DNA of 64,000 nt from Erythrobacter sp. HL-111 (GCF_900105095.1 NZ_LT629743.1:2604001-2668000); one strand, 5' to 3'. Positions 14,761 to 24,098 are shown, numbered from the stretch's first letter. Made by a program: numbers and translations. Notes: generated by a model from the letters alone, not told the origin.

Positions 14761-17295
14761 ATGAGGAAGATGAAGACCATTCTCGCCGGCAGCGCCGCGC
14801 TGGGCGCGCTGCTGTGCCCGCTCCAGGCCGCTGCGCAGGACCGGGAGGACGAACGGGCCGAGGGCGACGACCCCGGCGCGATCATCGTCACCGCCCGGCG
14901 CCAGTCGGAAACGCTTTCCGAAGTGCCGGCCGCGGTCACGGTCTTCACCGCCGAAACGCTCCAGCGCACCGGGATCGAACGGGCCGACGAATTCGTCCAG
15001 CTCACCCCCGGCGTCACCATCGTCACCGGCACCGCGGAGGCGGGCGACACCCAGATCAACATCCGCGGCATCAACGGCGCGCGCGACGCGGAAAGCTCGG
15101 TCGCGCTGGTGGTCGACGGCATCCTCAAGACCAACACCGCGCAGCTCAACCAGGACCAGGGCACGCTCCGCCAGATCGAGATCCTGAAAGGCCCGCAGGG
15201 CGCGCTCTACGGGCGCAACGCGGCGGCCGGGGCGATCGTCATCCAGACGGTGAAGCCGGGCGATTTCCTCGAAGGCAGCGTGCTCGTCAGCGCGGCGGAG
15301 GACAACACCTACCGCGCCAACGGCTACATCGCGACGCCCGTCGGCGAGGGCGCGGGGCTGGTCCTTTCGGGCAGCTATTTCCACACCGACGGCTTCTTCT
15401 TCAACCGCTTCCTCGACGGCCATTTCGTCGACAACCAGGAGGTCTGGTCGATCGACGGGCGCTTCGTCGCCGATCTCGGGCCGAACACCGAGATCGACGT
15501 GAAGGCGCGCTATGCCGATCTCGACGGCGCCTCGATCGCCTACAACACCTCGTTCCACCTGCCCAATTTCGCGGGCGTAGACCCCGCCTTCTACGAGGAT
15601 GTGAACGAGCACCCCTTCGATTTCTACGGCAACATCCGCCCGATCAACACGCAGGAAACCTTCGAGGTCTCGGCCAAGATCGAGCACGAGTTCGACTTCG
15701 CCACGCTCACCGCCTGGGCGCTCTACAGCGATGTCGACCAGTTCCTCGTCGCCGACGGGACCTCGGCGGATTTCGCGCGCTTCACCTTTCCGGGCGCGAC
15801 CCCGGTATCTGTCGCGGCGTCCGATGCCTGTTTCGCCAGCACCGCGCAGCTCACCGGCTTTCCGCTGAACGCGCCGACCTTCGTCGGGCAGATCCCGGTG
15901 CCGTTCATCTTCGACCCGGCCACCGGCTCCACCTTCGGCGCGTTCAGCCCGACGACCTGCGACGGGACCCAATTGCAGGTCCGCAACCAGAGCGACTTTT
16001 CGGGCGAGATCCGCCTCGCCTCGAACGGCGACGGTCCGCTCGAATGGCAGGTCGGGGCCTATTACCTCCATATCGATCGTGAGGTCGGGGTGAGCATCGG
16101 CGCCGATCTCGGCCAGGGGGTCATCCCCGAACTCTACAACGAGCCGGACAGCATCAATCCCACCAGCCAGCTGTTCAACGACGCGTTCGACACCGATGTC
16201 TACGCTGCCTTCGCCTCGTTCGACTACGAGGTGAGCGAGCGTTTCGAAGTGGGCCTTGCCGGGCGCTACGACATCGAGGAACGCCGCGCGACCAGCCTCG
16301 TGCCGGCGGTGTTCGATCCCTTCACCGGCGGGCCGATCAACCCGGGCCAGCAGGTCGTGAACGGGGTGGTGCAGCCGCTCCCCGACCAGCTGGAAACCTT
16401 CCGCCAGTTCCAGCCCAAGGTCTCGCTGCGTTACCGTTTGAGCGATGACGTGAACCTCTACGCCAACTGGGGCGTCGGCTTCAAGTCGGGGGGCTTCAAC
16501 AACCAGGGTTCGGCCGCGATCGTCGATCAGGCCTTCAACCAGTTCATCGGCACCAACGTGCTGATCGAGGACATCTACGACAAGGAAGTCTCGAGCGCGT
16601 TCGAAGCCGGGATCAAGGGTTCCGCGCTGGGTGGCCGGGTGACCTTCGACGTCGCGGGCTATTACACGCGGATCGACGACATGCAGTTCTTCGAATTCTT
16701 CGTCGGCGCATTCGGCCTCCTGCGGGTGGTTTCCAACATCGACGAGGTCGAGGTCTACGGGGCCGAGGCGAACCTTGCCTTCGAGGTCCTGCCGGGCTGG
16801 GACATCTTCGGTTCGGCCAACGTCACCGAAAGCGAGATCAAGGCCAATTCCTCGCGCCCGAACACGGTCGGCAACGAAAGCCCCTATACCGCCGACTACA
16901 CGGTGAACCTGGGCAGCCAGATCGTCCAGCCGATCACCGACGCGATCGATTTCGTGATCCGCGCGGATTACCGCCTGACCGGTCCGACCTGGTTCCACAC
17001 GCTCCAGGACGACGCCAACCCGACCCTGTTCAGCGGGTTGCTGCCGGGCTCGGCGCTGGCCCTGCCGGCCTCCGTCGGCGATGCCGAATATTCGGTGACC
17101 GAACGCGACGAATTCGGCATCCTCGACCTGCGCGTCGGGATCGAGACCGGGAATTTCCGCCTCACCGCCTTCGCCGAGAACCTCACCGACGAACGCTATC
17201 TCAACGAGGTCATCCCGGCGGTCGAATTCGGCGGCTCGTTCCTGTCGCCCGGCGGCCTGCGCCGTTTCGGGGTGGAACTGGGATACGACTTCTGA
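14761..17295 (+). CDS. TonB-dependent outer-membrane receptor
   Basis: An 844-residue receptor. MRKMKTILAGSAALGALLCPLQAAAQ is a Sec signal peptide. A TonB box-like GAIIVTARR follows (about residues 39-47), then the plug domain with VQLTPGVTIVTGTAEAGDTQINIRGI and VEILKGPQGALYGRNAAAGAI-type motifs, and a beta-barrel ending in the terminal Phe of GVELGYDF. The ATG at 14761 fits the signal peptide. Sphingomonads use such receptors for import of many organic substrates besides siderophores. Placement beside the GntR gene and behind its operator suggests uptake of the compound degraded by the neighbouring genes. Confidence 0.94.
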   Translation: MRKMKTILAGSAALGALLCPLQAAAQDREDERAEGDDPGAIIVTARRQSETLSEVPAAVTVFTAETLQRTGIERADEFVQLTPGVTIVTGTAEAGDTQINIRGINGARDAESSVALVVDGILKTNTAQLNQDQGTLRQIEILKGPQGALYGRNAAAGAIVIQTVKPGDFLEGSVLVSAAEDNTYRANGYIATPVGEGAGLVLSGSYFHTDGFFFNRFLDGHFVDNQEVWSIDGRFVADLGPNTEIDVKARYADLDGASIAYNTSFHLPNFAGVDPAFYEDVNEHPFDFYGNIRPINTQETFEVSAKIEHEFDFATLTAWALYSDVDQFLVADGTSADFARFTFPGATPVSVAASDACFASTAQLTGFPLNAPTFVGQIPVPFIFDPATGSTFGAFSPTTCDGTQLQVRNQSDFSGEIRLASNGDGPLEWQVGAYYLHIDREVGVSIGADLGQGVIPELYNEPDSINPTSQLFNDAFDTDVYAAFASFDYEVSERFEVGLAGRYDIEERRATSLVPAVFDPFTGGPINPGQQVVNGVVQPLPDQLETFRQFQPKVSLRYRLSDDVNLYANWGVGFKSGGFNNQGSAAIVDQAFNQFIGTNVLIEDIYDKEVSSAFEAGIKGSALGGRVTFDVAGYYTRIDDMQFFEFFVGAFGLLRVVSNIDEVEVYGAEANLAFEVLPGWDIFGSANVTESEIKANSSRPNTVGNESPYTADYTVNLGSQIVQPITDAIDFVIRADYRLTGPTWFHTLQDDANPTLFSGLLPGSALALPASVGDAEYSVTERDEFGILDLRVGIETGNFRLTAFAENLTDERYLNEVIPAVEFGGSFLSPGGLRRFGVELGYDF

Positions 17296-17300
17296 CGAAT

Positions 17301-17320
17301 CGCGGCCCGATCCGGCCGCG
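17301..17320 (+). terminator. Hairpin after the TonB-dependent receptor gene
   Basis: CGCGGCC, CGATCC loop, GGCCGCG forms a 7-bp perfect stem 5 nt after the receptor stop. It is not followed by a T-run and lies just before the ribosome-binding site of the next gene, so it may reduce read-through or stabilise the upstream mRNA rather than terminate fully. Confidence 0.4.
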
Positions 17321-17341
17321 CATGCAAAAGGAGCCCTTCGG

Positions 17342-17980
17342 GTGGGTGAAAGGGAAGACGCAAAGAGCAATTATGCCGGTGTCTTCGAGGGCCGGATCGG
17401 TTTCGGGGAGCGGCCCGCTCTCCTCATCATCGACATGGTCGAAGCCTATTTCGACCCCCGCAGCCCGCTTTATGCCAGGGTCGAGGACACGCTTGCCGCC
17501 GCGATCGACCTGCGCGCGGCGGCGCGGGCGGCGGGCGTTCCCGTGATCCACACCAATGTGGTCTATCACCCCTCGATGCGCGACGGGGGACGCTTCGCCC
17601 GGAAGGTCGGCGCGCTCGCCAATTTCGTGCGCGGCAACGCCATGGGCGCGTGGGCGAGGGGGCTCGAGCCGGCGGAGGACGAACTGGTCGTCTCCAAGCA
17701 GTATGCGAGCGCCTTCTTCGGCACCTCGCTCGCCTCGACCCTGACCGCGGCGGGCCATGACAGCGTGGTGATCGCCGGGGTTTCGACCAGCGGCTGCATC
17801 AGGGCGAGCTGCGTCGATGCCTGCCAGCACGGGTTCATCCCGCTGGTGGTCGAGGAAGCGGTGGGCGACCGCCACGAGGACGTGCACCGCGCCAACCTGT
17901 TCGACATGAACGCCAAGTACGGCGATGTCGTTACCCTCGCCGAGGCGAAGGCGCATTTCGCGGGCCTTGCGAAAGCCTAG
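17342..17980 (+). CDS. Isochorismatase-family cysteine hydrolase (N-carbamoylsarcosine amidase-like)
   Basis: A 212-residue hydrolase with the catalytic triad of the family: Asp31 (LLIIDM), Lys119 (VVSKQYASAFFGT) and Cys152 (GVSTSGCIRAS, with the usual cis-peptide region before it). Relatives hydrolyse N-carbamoyl amines, nicotinamide or related amides. The start is GTG at 17342 behind AAAAGGAG. It follows the TonB-dependent receptor by 46 nt and is probably cotranscribed, so it belongs to the GntR-controlled set. An amide or carbamoyl C-N hydrolysis step fits the hydantoinase-like genes. Its stop overlaps the mtnP stop (shared CTAG). Confidence 0.9.
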   Translation: MGEREDAKSNYAGVFEGRIGFGERPALLIIDMVEAYFDPRSPLYARVEDTLAAAIDLRAAARAAGVPVIHTNVVYHPSMRDGGRFARKVGALANFVRGNAMGAWARGLEPAEDELVVSKQYASAFFGTSLASTLTAAGHDSVVIAGVSTSGCIRASCVDACQHGFIPLVVEEAVGDRHEDVHRANLFDMNAKYGDVVTLAEAKAHFAGLAKA

Positions 17981-18864
17981 CCCTCGGCGAACAGCCGCCC
18001 GGCCACCGCGTCGAGCTTGGCCAGCAATGCGGGATCGTGTTCGTCCGGCGCGGTGATGACCGCATCGTCGAGAGCGGTGTCGATCGGCGAGGGCTCGCGC
18101 CTGTCGGGCAGGGCCTCGACGAAGCGCCGCACCGCCTCGCGCGCGAGCCTGCCGTTGGCCTGCATCTGCGCGACGACCTCGGCAACGCCCACCGCCTCGC
18201 CCCCCCATTCCTCATTGGCCCGCCAGCAGTCATAGTCGGTGACCATGCCGACAAGGGCATAGGGCAGTTCCGCCTCCCGCGCGAGCTTGGCTTCGGGAAG
18301 CGCGGTCATCCCGATGATGTCTGCGCCCCACTGGCGGTACATCCGGCTCTCCGCGCGGGTCGAGAATTGCGGGCCTTCCATCGCGAGATAGGTCGCGCCG
18401 ACCGCGACCCGGCCCTTCGCCGCGCTGATCGCCTTCGCCATCATCGTCGACAGCCGCGGGCAGGTCGGATCGGCCATCGAGACATGGGTGACGAAGCCGC
18501 TGGTGAAGAAGGTCGAAGGGCGGCTGAAGGTCCGGTCGATGAACTGTTCGACCACGGCGAAGCGGCCCGGTTCGATCTCTTCGCGCAGGGACCCGACCGC
18601 CGACAGGGCGAGTATGTCGGTGCAGCCCGCGCGCTTGAGCGCATCGATGTTCGCGCGGCCGTTCAGTTCGCTCGGCGAAATCGGGTGGCCGCGCCCGTGG
18701 CGGGGGAGGAAGCGCAGCTTCACCCGGCCGATCCGCCCGCACAGGATTTCGTCCGAGGGCGCGCCCCAGGGCGTGTCCACCGCGATCCATTGCGGGTCCT
18801 CGAGCCCTTCGATGTTGTAGAGCCCGGACCCGCCGATGATCCCGATGCACCATTCGCTCGCCAT
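17977..18864 (-). CDS. mtnP: S-methyl-5'-thioadenosine phosphorylase
   Basis: A 295-residue trimeric-type purine phosphorylase. IGIIGGSGLYNIEGL is the MTAP N-terminal phosphate loop, LPRHGRGHPISPSELNGRANI the substrate segment, and EGPQFSTRAESRMYRQWGADIIGMT the nucleoside phosphorylase signature with the Glu/Met substrate contacts. It converts 5'-methylthioadenosine and phosphate to adenine and methylthioribose 1-phosphate (methionine salvage). The ATG at 18864 has GGGAAAG upstream; a GTG at 18873 is the alternative. It converges with the isochorismatase gene and is probably not part of that pathway. Confidence 0.93.
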   Translation of the reverse strand: MASEWCIGIIGGSGLYNIEGLEDPQWIAVDTPWGAPSDEILCGRIGRVKLRFLPRHGRGHPISPSELNGRANIDALKRAGCTDILALSAVGSLREEIEPGRFAVVEQFIDRTFSRPSTFFTSGFVTHVSMADPTCPRLSTMMAKAISAAKGRVAVGATYLAMEGPQFSTRAESRMYRQWGADIIGMTALPEAKLAREAELPYALVGMVTDYDCWRANEEWGGEAVGVAEVVAQMQANGRLAREAVRRFVEALPDRREPSPIDTALDDAVITAPDEHDPALLAKLDAVAGRLFAEG

Positions 18865-18907
18865 GGCCGCCACGTCTTTCCCGAAAAGCCCCTTTGCAAG
18901 CGGAGCC

Positions 18908-19615
18908 TTAGGTCAGGTCGAAGCGGCCCTGCAAGGCCTTGCGGACGAAGCGGTCGGCATCTTCGAAGGACCCGGCGATCGACGGACGCTCCCGCATCGC
19001 CTCGTAATGCGCCGAAAGGGCGGGCCAACTGTCGAGCGGCAGGTGCGCGACGAGGGCGACCTGCATGAGGATCGTGGTTACCGAAATGTCGGCAATGGAC
19101 AGCGCGTCGCCGGCGAAGAAGGCGCGGCCTTCGAGCGCGGCGTCGAGGTAGTCGAGCACCGGCGGCATGTCCTTCGCCCAGCTCTCGCGCGCCCTGGCGA
19201 GGTCGGGTTCCTCGCCCTTCGACACGGCGAAGAAGATCGGCCGGAAGATGCCGAGCCCGCCTGCGGGGGCGAGCGCGGTGTCGGCATATTCCTCGATCCA
19301 CACGGCGCGGGCCCGTGCCAGCGGGTCCGCCGGATAGAGCGCGGGTGCGGGGTGCTTCGCCTCGATATAGGTGCAGATCGCGGAACTGTCGGGGATGGTC
19401 CCTTCCACGCCTTCCTCGGCGACGGAGCGGTCGCGCAGCACCGGGATGCGCTTCATCGGGGAAATGTCGCGGAACCATTGCGGCGGCGCGAAGACGTTGA
19501 CCTGTTCGATTTCGTAGGGGACGTCCTTCTCGACCAGGACCGCGGCGACCTTCCGAACGAAGGGCGAGACGGGGCTGCCGTAGATCACGAGATCGGGGCG
19601 GGCGGTGTCGGTCAT
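18908..19615 (-). CDS. Glutathione S-transferase family protein
   Basis: A 235-residue GST. The N-terminal thioredoxin fold contains VIYGSPVSPFVRKVAAVLVEKD (active-site Ser/Cys region with a Ser-rich SPVSPF), the cis-Pro motif MKRIPVL, and PDSSAICTYIEAKHP for glutathione binding. The C-terminal helical domain has the FAGDALSIADISVTTIL motif with the conserved Asp. It conjugates or reduces electrophiles in the cytoplasm; the substrate is unknown. The ATG at 19615 follows GGAAGGAACC. It is 43 nt upstream of mtnP on the same strand. Confidence 0.9.
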   Translation of the reverse strand: MTDTARPDLVIYGSPVSPFVRKVAAVLVEKDVPYEIEQVNVFAPPQWFRDISPMKRIPVLRDRSVAEEGVEGTIPDSSAICTYIEAKHPAPALYPADPLARARAVWIEEYADTALAPAGGLGIFRPIFFAVSKGEEPDLARARESWAKDMPPVLDYLDAALEGRAFFAGDALSIADISVTTILMQVALVAHLPLDSWPALSAHYEAMRERPSIAGSFEDADRFVRKALQGRFDLT

Positions 19616-19829
19616 GGCGGGGTTCCTTCCTCTGCTCTCCTGGCGAAGGGCTGCATAGAGCCTCGCCGCCATAGCGCAATCGCCAGGTGCGCCCGCCGGG
19701 TGCGCCCGCTAGCCTGCCCGACGAAACGGAATTGCGTTTTGAGTTGCAACACGTCACTTTCCCTTCCGAACCGACTCCCCGCGCGATGGGCGGCGGTCGG
19801 CTTGGGACAAGCGAGAGAGAGGAAACACC

Positions 19830-21257
19830 ATGGCGAAGCAGTACAGGAACCTCATCAACGGCGAGATGATCGAGACCGGCGAATGGCTCGACGTGGTCAA
19901 TCCGGCGAACGAGGAAGTGATCGGCCAGGTCCCCGCCTGCGGCAAGGACGAGCTCGACAAGGCGGTCGCCGCCGCGCGGGCCGCGTTCAAGACCTGGCGC
20001 AAGACCCCGATCGACGACCGCCGCGCGGCGATCATGGCGATCTCTGCCGCGATCAAGGAGAACGCCGACGAACTCTTCCGCCTGCTCACCAGCGAACAGG
20101 GCAAGCCGCACGCCCAGGCCCAGCAGGAAATCTACGGCGCCGCCGGGATGGCGGCGGCGCAATCGACGCTGAGCCTCGATGAGGAGGTGGTGCAGGACGA
20201 CGACACCCGCCTCCACCGCGTCCGGCGCGTGCCGGTGGGCGTGGTCGGCGGGATCGTGCCGTGGAACTTCCCGGTGATGATGGCGATCCAGAAGATCGTG
20301 CCCGCGATGCTGTCGGGCTGCACGATCGTGCTCAAGCCCTCGCCTTTCACCCCGCTCACCACGCTGCGCCTCGCCGAACTGATCGCGGACAAGGTCCCGG
20401 CGGGCGTCGTCAACATCATCACCGGGGAGGACGACCTCGGCCCGATGATCACCCAGCATCCCGACATCGACAAGATCACCTTCACCGGATCGACCGCCAC
20501 GGGCAAGAAGATCATGGAAGGCGCCAGCGCCGACCTCAAGCGCATCACGCTCGAACTGGGCGGCAACGACGCCTCGATCGTGCTGCCCGACGCCGATCCC
20601 AAGAAGGTCGCCGAACAGCTCTTCTGGGCGAGCTTCGCCAATGCCGGGCAGGTCTGCATCGCGGCCAAGCGCGTCTACATCCACGAGGACATCTATGACG
20701 AGCTGTCGGCCGCGATCGTCGAATACGCGAAGAACGTGAAGGTCGGCGACGGCGCGCAGCAGGGCACCGGCGTCGGCCCGATCCAGAACAGGAAGCAGTA
20801 CGAACGCGTGCTCGAACTGATCGAGGACGCTAGGGAGAAAGGCTACAAGTTCCTCCTGGGCGGCGAGAAGGATCCGTCCGGCACCGGCTACTATGTGCCG
20901 ATCACGATCCTCGACAACCCGCCCGAGGATGCCCGCATCGTCGCCGAGGAACAGTTCGGCCCCGTCATGCCGCTGATGAAGTTCAAGGACGAGGACGAGG
21001 TCATCGCCCGCGCGAACAATTCGGAATACGGCCTTGCGGGCGCGGTCTGGACGGCGAACCCGGACAAGGGCGTCGAGATCGCCGAACAGCTCGAAACCGG
21101 GACGGTGTGGGTCAACGAATTCATGCACCTTTCGCCCTTCGCCCCGTTCGGCGGGCACAAGCAGTCGGGCTTCGGCGCCGAATACGGCAAGGAGGGGCTC
21201 AAGGAATTCACCTATCCGCAGGCGATCACGGTCAAGCGCGACAACGTGCCGGCGTAA
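19830..21257 (+). CDS. NAD(P)-dependent aldehyde dehydrogenase
   Basis: A 475-residue ALDH. It shows the coenzyme motif PWNFPVMM, FTGSTATGKKIM (Rossmann turn), catalytic Glu242 in LELGGNDASIV and catalytic Cys276 in NAGQVCIA, with the C-terminal PFGGHKQSGFGAEYGKEGL block. It resembles the succinate-semialdehyde/betaine-aldehyde type. The ATG at 19830 follows AGAGAGGAAAC. It stands alone between the GST gene (divergent, 214-bp gap) and the phosphotransferase gene. The substrate is not determinable. Confidence 0.93.
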   Translation: MAKQYRNLINGEMIETGEWLDVVNPANEEVIGQVPACGKDELDKAVAAARAAFKTWRKTPIDDRRAAIMAISAAIKENADELFRLLTSEQGKPHAQAQQEIYGAAGMAAAQSTLSLDEEVVQDDDTRLHRVRRVPVGVVGGIVPWNFPVMMAIQKIVPAMLSGCTIVLKPSPFTPLTTLRLAELIADKVPAGVVNIITGEDDLGPMITQHPDIDKITFTGSTATGKKIMEGASADLKRITLELGGNDASIVLPDADPKKVAEQLFWASFANAGQVCIAAKRVYIHEDIYDELSAAIVEYAKNVKVGDGAQQGTGVGPIQNRKQYERVLELIEDAREKGYKFLLGGEKDPSGTGYYVPITILDNPPEDARIVAEEQFGPVMPLMKFKDEDEVIARANNSEYGLAGAVWTANPDKGVEIAEQLETGTVWVNEFMHLSPFAPFGGHKQSGFGAEYGKEGLKEFTYPQAITVKRDNVPA

Positions 21258-21273
21258 CCTTCCCATCACGCGC

Positions 21274-21310
21274 GCCGCGACTTGTGCCCGACAAGGGGGC
21301 GAGTCGCGGC
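21274..21310. repeat. Nested inverted repeat after the aldehyde dehydrogenase gene
   Basis: An outer 8-bp stem (GCCGCGAC at 21274-21281 with GTCGCGGC at 21303-21310) encloses an inner CTTGT-GCCCG-ACAAG hairpin. It lies 16 nt after the stop and has no T-run. It may be a weak terminator or mRNA 3' structure. The rest of the 205-bp gap shows no gene. Confidence 0.5.
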
Positions 21311-21462
21311 GGTGTGAGGGGATTTGGTTGATGAAAGCCACTCGCCGGGGGTGCCCGGCGGGCGCGCCTTGGGGGACGGATGCGCGGATTTGACGTGAAA
21401 AGGGCCGAGGCGAAGCCCGCTCGCGGTTTTCGGTCAGGAAAGCCGGGAAAAAGGGCGTTTCG

Positions 21463-22812
21463 ATGATCGACGCCCGGACGCTCGCGGAGGGGCTGGCGAA
21501 GGCGCTCGCGCGGGCCGGGATGGGCGCGCCGGAAGGGCTGCACCGGCTCACCGGCGGGGCGACGATGGAAAGCTGGCGGTTTTCGTCCGGGGGCGAGGAT
21601 TTCGTCCTGCGCCGCGCACCCTCCCTCGAATTCATGCAGGACCGCCCTTACGGCCATGCGACCGAGGCGGCCGTGATCCGCGCCGCGCGCGCCGCCGGCG
21701 TCACCGCGCCGGAAGTCGTGGTCGAACTTGCCCCGGAAGACGGCATCGGCTCGGGCTTCGTCATGCGCGCGCTTCCCGGAACGCCGAACCCGAAAGAGAT
21801 CCTCGCGATGGAGGACCCCGCGGGCCTGCTCCGGCAGGTCGCGCGCGACCTCGCCCGCATCCATTCGCTCAGGCCGGGAGACGTGCCCGGGGACGTGCCG
21901 GTGATGGATTACCGCGCGGCGATCGCGGACCTTCGCCGCCAGTTCGAGGAAGCGGGCGGCGACAGGCCGATCATCGCGCTGGGCCTAAAGTGGATGGAGG
22001 ACAATTGCCCTGAGCCTTGCGAGCCGGTCCTCAACCACGGCGACTACCGCATGGGCAATATCCTCGCGGAGAACTCCGACCTTACCGGCGTGCTCGACTG
22101 GGAACTCGCCCATTTCGGTGACAGCCACGAGGACCTCGCCTTCGGCTGCATGGCGGTGTGGCGCTTCCACCGCTACGACCGGCCCGCATTGGGCCTCGGC
22201 AGCCTCGCAGACTATTTCGCCGCCTACGAGGCCGAAAGCGGGCGCACGGTCGACCGCGACCGCTTCCGCTACTGGCTGGTCCACCGCACCGTGTGGTGGG
22301 CCATGGGGTGCCTGCGCTGTGCGCGAGTTTGGCGCGACGGCTCCGACCGGATGCTCGAACGCGTGGTGATCTCGCGCCGGACGAGCGAGCAGGAACTCGA
22401 TCTGCTTATGCTGCTCGAGGAGGACGCGCTTACCGACGGCATCACGCCGAAAGAACGAATGTCCGACGACTATCTGTATTTCGGCGAGGCCCAAACCGGA
22501 GAGATTGCAACCGCCGTGTCCGAATGGCTGGCAACAATCAAGGATCGACTGGAGGGGCATGATCGCTTCCAACTCGCTGTCGCCCGCAACGCGCTTGGCA
22601 TTCTGGCCCGCCAATATGCCATCTGTCCGCGCGTTTCGGACAAGGAACTGGCTGACGACTTCCTGTCGGGCAAACGGTCGATGATGACAGACCCGACCAT
22701 ACCGCGGCTCAGACGTGACGCACTCGACAAGCTGGAAACCGACTCCCCGAAATACCCGGCGCTCGCAGTAGCGCGGGCTTTGTGGAGCGAATCAACAGAG
22801 GTGATCGACTAA
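21463..22812 (+). CDS. APH-type phosphotransferase with a C-terminal DUF6285-like domain
   Basis: A 449-residue protein. Residues about 25-290 form an aminoglycoside phosphotransferase-like kinase (ACAD10/YcbJ-type), with LRRAP for the ATP lysine region, VLNHGDYRMGNIL (Brenner catalytic motif) and LDWELAHFGDSHEDLAFG (metal-binding Asp). Residues about 345-449 (EIATAVSEWLATIKDRLEGHDRFQLAVARNALGILARQY) resemble the small DUF6285 helical domain that is often a separate neighbouring gene, so this looks like a fusion. It overlaps the acyl-CoA dehydrogenase gene (TAATG), the usual partner of these kinases, suggesting phosphorylation of a hydroxyacyl substrate or CoA-ester. Confidence 0.85.
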   Translation: MIDARTLAEGLAKALARAGMGAPEGLHRLTGGATMESWRFSSGGEDFVLRRAPSLEFMQDRPYGHATEAAVIRAARAAGVTAPEVVVELAPEDGIGSGFVMRALPGTPNPKEILAMEDPAGLLRQVARDLARIHSLRPGDVPGDVPVMDYRAAIADLRRQFEEAGGDRPIIALGLKWMEDNCPEPCEPVLNHGDYRMGNILAENSDLTGVLDWELAHFGDSHEDLAFGCMAVWRFHRYDRPALGLGSLADYFAAYEAESGRTVDRDRFRYWLVHRTVWWAMGCLRCARVWRDGSDRMLERVVISRRTSEQELDLLMLLEEDALTDGITPKERMSDDYLYFGEAQTGEIATAVSEWLATIKDRLEGHDRFQLAVARNALGILARQYAICPRVSDKELADDFLSGKRSMMTDPTIPRLRRDALDKLETDSPKYPALAVARALWSESTEVID

Positions 22813-24098
22813 TGGACTTCGCCATTCCCGCAGACCTGCAAGCCTACTTGGGAGAACTCGACGCCTTTATCGAGGCCGAGATCAAGCCGCTCGAACAGCA
22901 GGACGACAATATCCGCTTCTTCGACCACCGGCGCGAACACGCGCGCACCGACTGGGAAGCGGGCGGCCTTCCGCGCGAGGAATGGGAGGACTTGCTGAAA
23001 GAGGCCACCCGACGCGCCGACAAGGCGGGTCACTGGCGTTTCTCCGCGCCCAAGAAATACGGCGGCAAGGACGGCTCGAACCTGTGGATGGCGGTCATCC
23101 GCGAGCATTTCGCGAGGAAGGGCCTCGGGCTGCACAACGATCTCCAGAACGAGCACTCCATCGTCGGCAATTTCCCCTTCGTCGCCATGTTCGAGCAATG
23201 GGGGACCGATGAGCAGAAAGAGGAATTCATCACAGGCGGCTTCGAAAGAAAGCGCCGCGTCGCCTTCGGCCTGACCGAACCCGATCACGGATCGGACGCG
23301 ACCCACATGGAAACGCGCGCGGTGAGGGAGACGCGCGACGGCGTGGACGGCTGGCTCATCAATGGCGAGAAGATGTGGATCACGGGGATGCACACCGCGA
23401 CCCATTGCGCGATGTTCGCCCGCACCGGCGGCAAGGACGGGGACGCCTCGGGGATCACCTGCTTCCTCGTGCCGAACCCCACGCCCGGCCTCGAAATCGA
23501 GGAATGGCTGTGGACCTTCAACATGCCGACCGACCACCCGCGCCTGTCGGTCACTGACGTGTGGGTTCCCGATTCCGCGATCCTCGGCGTGGAAGGCAGG
23601 GGCCTCGCGCTGGCGCAGAGCTTCGTCCACCAGAACCGCATCAGGCAGGCGGCGAGCTCCTGCGGGGCGGCGCTGTTCTGCATCGACGAGAGCGTGAAAT
23701 ACGCGAGGGTACGAAAGCCCTTCGGGCAGGAATTGTCGCGCAACCAGGCGATCCAGTTTCCGCTGGTGGAACTCGCAACGCAGGCCGAGATGCTGCGGCT
23801 CCTCATCTTCAAGACCGCATGGGAAATGGACAACATGCCCCACGAGGAGATCGAACGGACGATCTCGGACAAGGTCTCGATGTGCAATTACTACGCCAAC
23901 CGCCTGTGCTGCGAGGCGGCGGACCGGGCGATGCAGGTCCACGGCGGCATCGGCTATTCGCGCCACACCCCGTTCGAGCACATCTACCGCCACCACCGGC
24001 GTTATCGAATCACCGAAGGTTCGGAGGAGATCCAGATGAGGAAGGTGGGGGCCTATCTGTTCGGCTATCTCGGGCCGAAGAAGGGGCAGTTCGGCTGA
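22812..24098 (+). CDS. Acyl-CoA dehydrogenase family protein
   Basis: A 428-residue flavoprotein of the ACAD10/11-like branch. It has GLTEPDHGSDATHMETRA for FAD/substrate binding, WITGMHTATHCAMFAR in the middle beta domain, and C-terminal RVRKPFGQELSRNQAIQF and AMQVHGGIGYSRHTPFEHIYRHHRRYRITEGSEEIQ. It should introduce an alpha,beta double bond into an acyl-CoA. The ATG at 22812 overlaps the kinase TAA by one nucleotide, so the two are cotranslated. It is the last metabolic gene before the flagellar locus; triplicated hairpins follow. Confidence 0.94.
   Translation: MDFAIPADLQAYLGELDAFIEAEIKPLEQQDDNIRFFDHRREHARTDWEAGGLPREEWEDLLKEATRRADKAGHWRFSAPKKYGGKDGSNLWMAVIREHFARKGLGLHNDLQNEHSIVGNFPFVAMFEQWGTDEQKEEFITGGFERKRRVAFGLTEPDHGSDATHMETRAVRETRDGVDGWLINGEKMWITGMHTATHCAMFARTGGKDGDASGITCFLVPNPTPGLEIEEWLWTFNMPTDHPRLSVTDVWVPDSAILGVEGRGLALAQSFVHQNRIRQAASSCGAALFCIDESVKYARVRKPFGQELSRNQAIQFPLVELATQAEMLRLLIFKTAWEMDNMPHEEIERTISDKVSMCNYYANRLCCEAADRAMQVHGGIGYSRHTPFEHIYRHHRRYRITEGSEEIQMRKVGAYLFGYLGPKKGQFG

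Noticed and set aside
17977..17980. CTAG at the isochorismatase/mtnP junction as another IS1380 target scar
   Set aside because: It is simply the shared stop-codon overlap of two convergent genes; no element ends are nearby.
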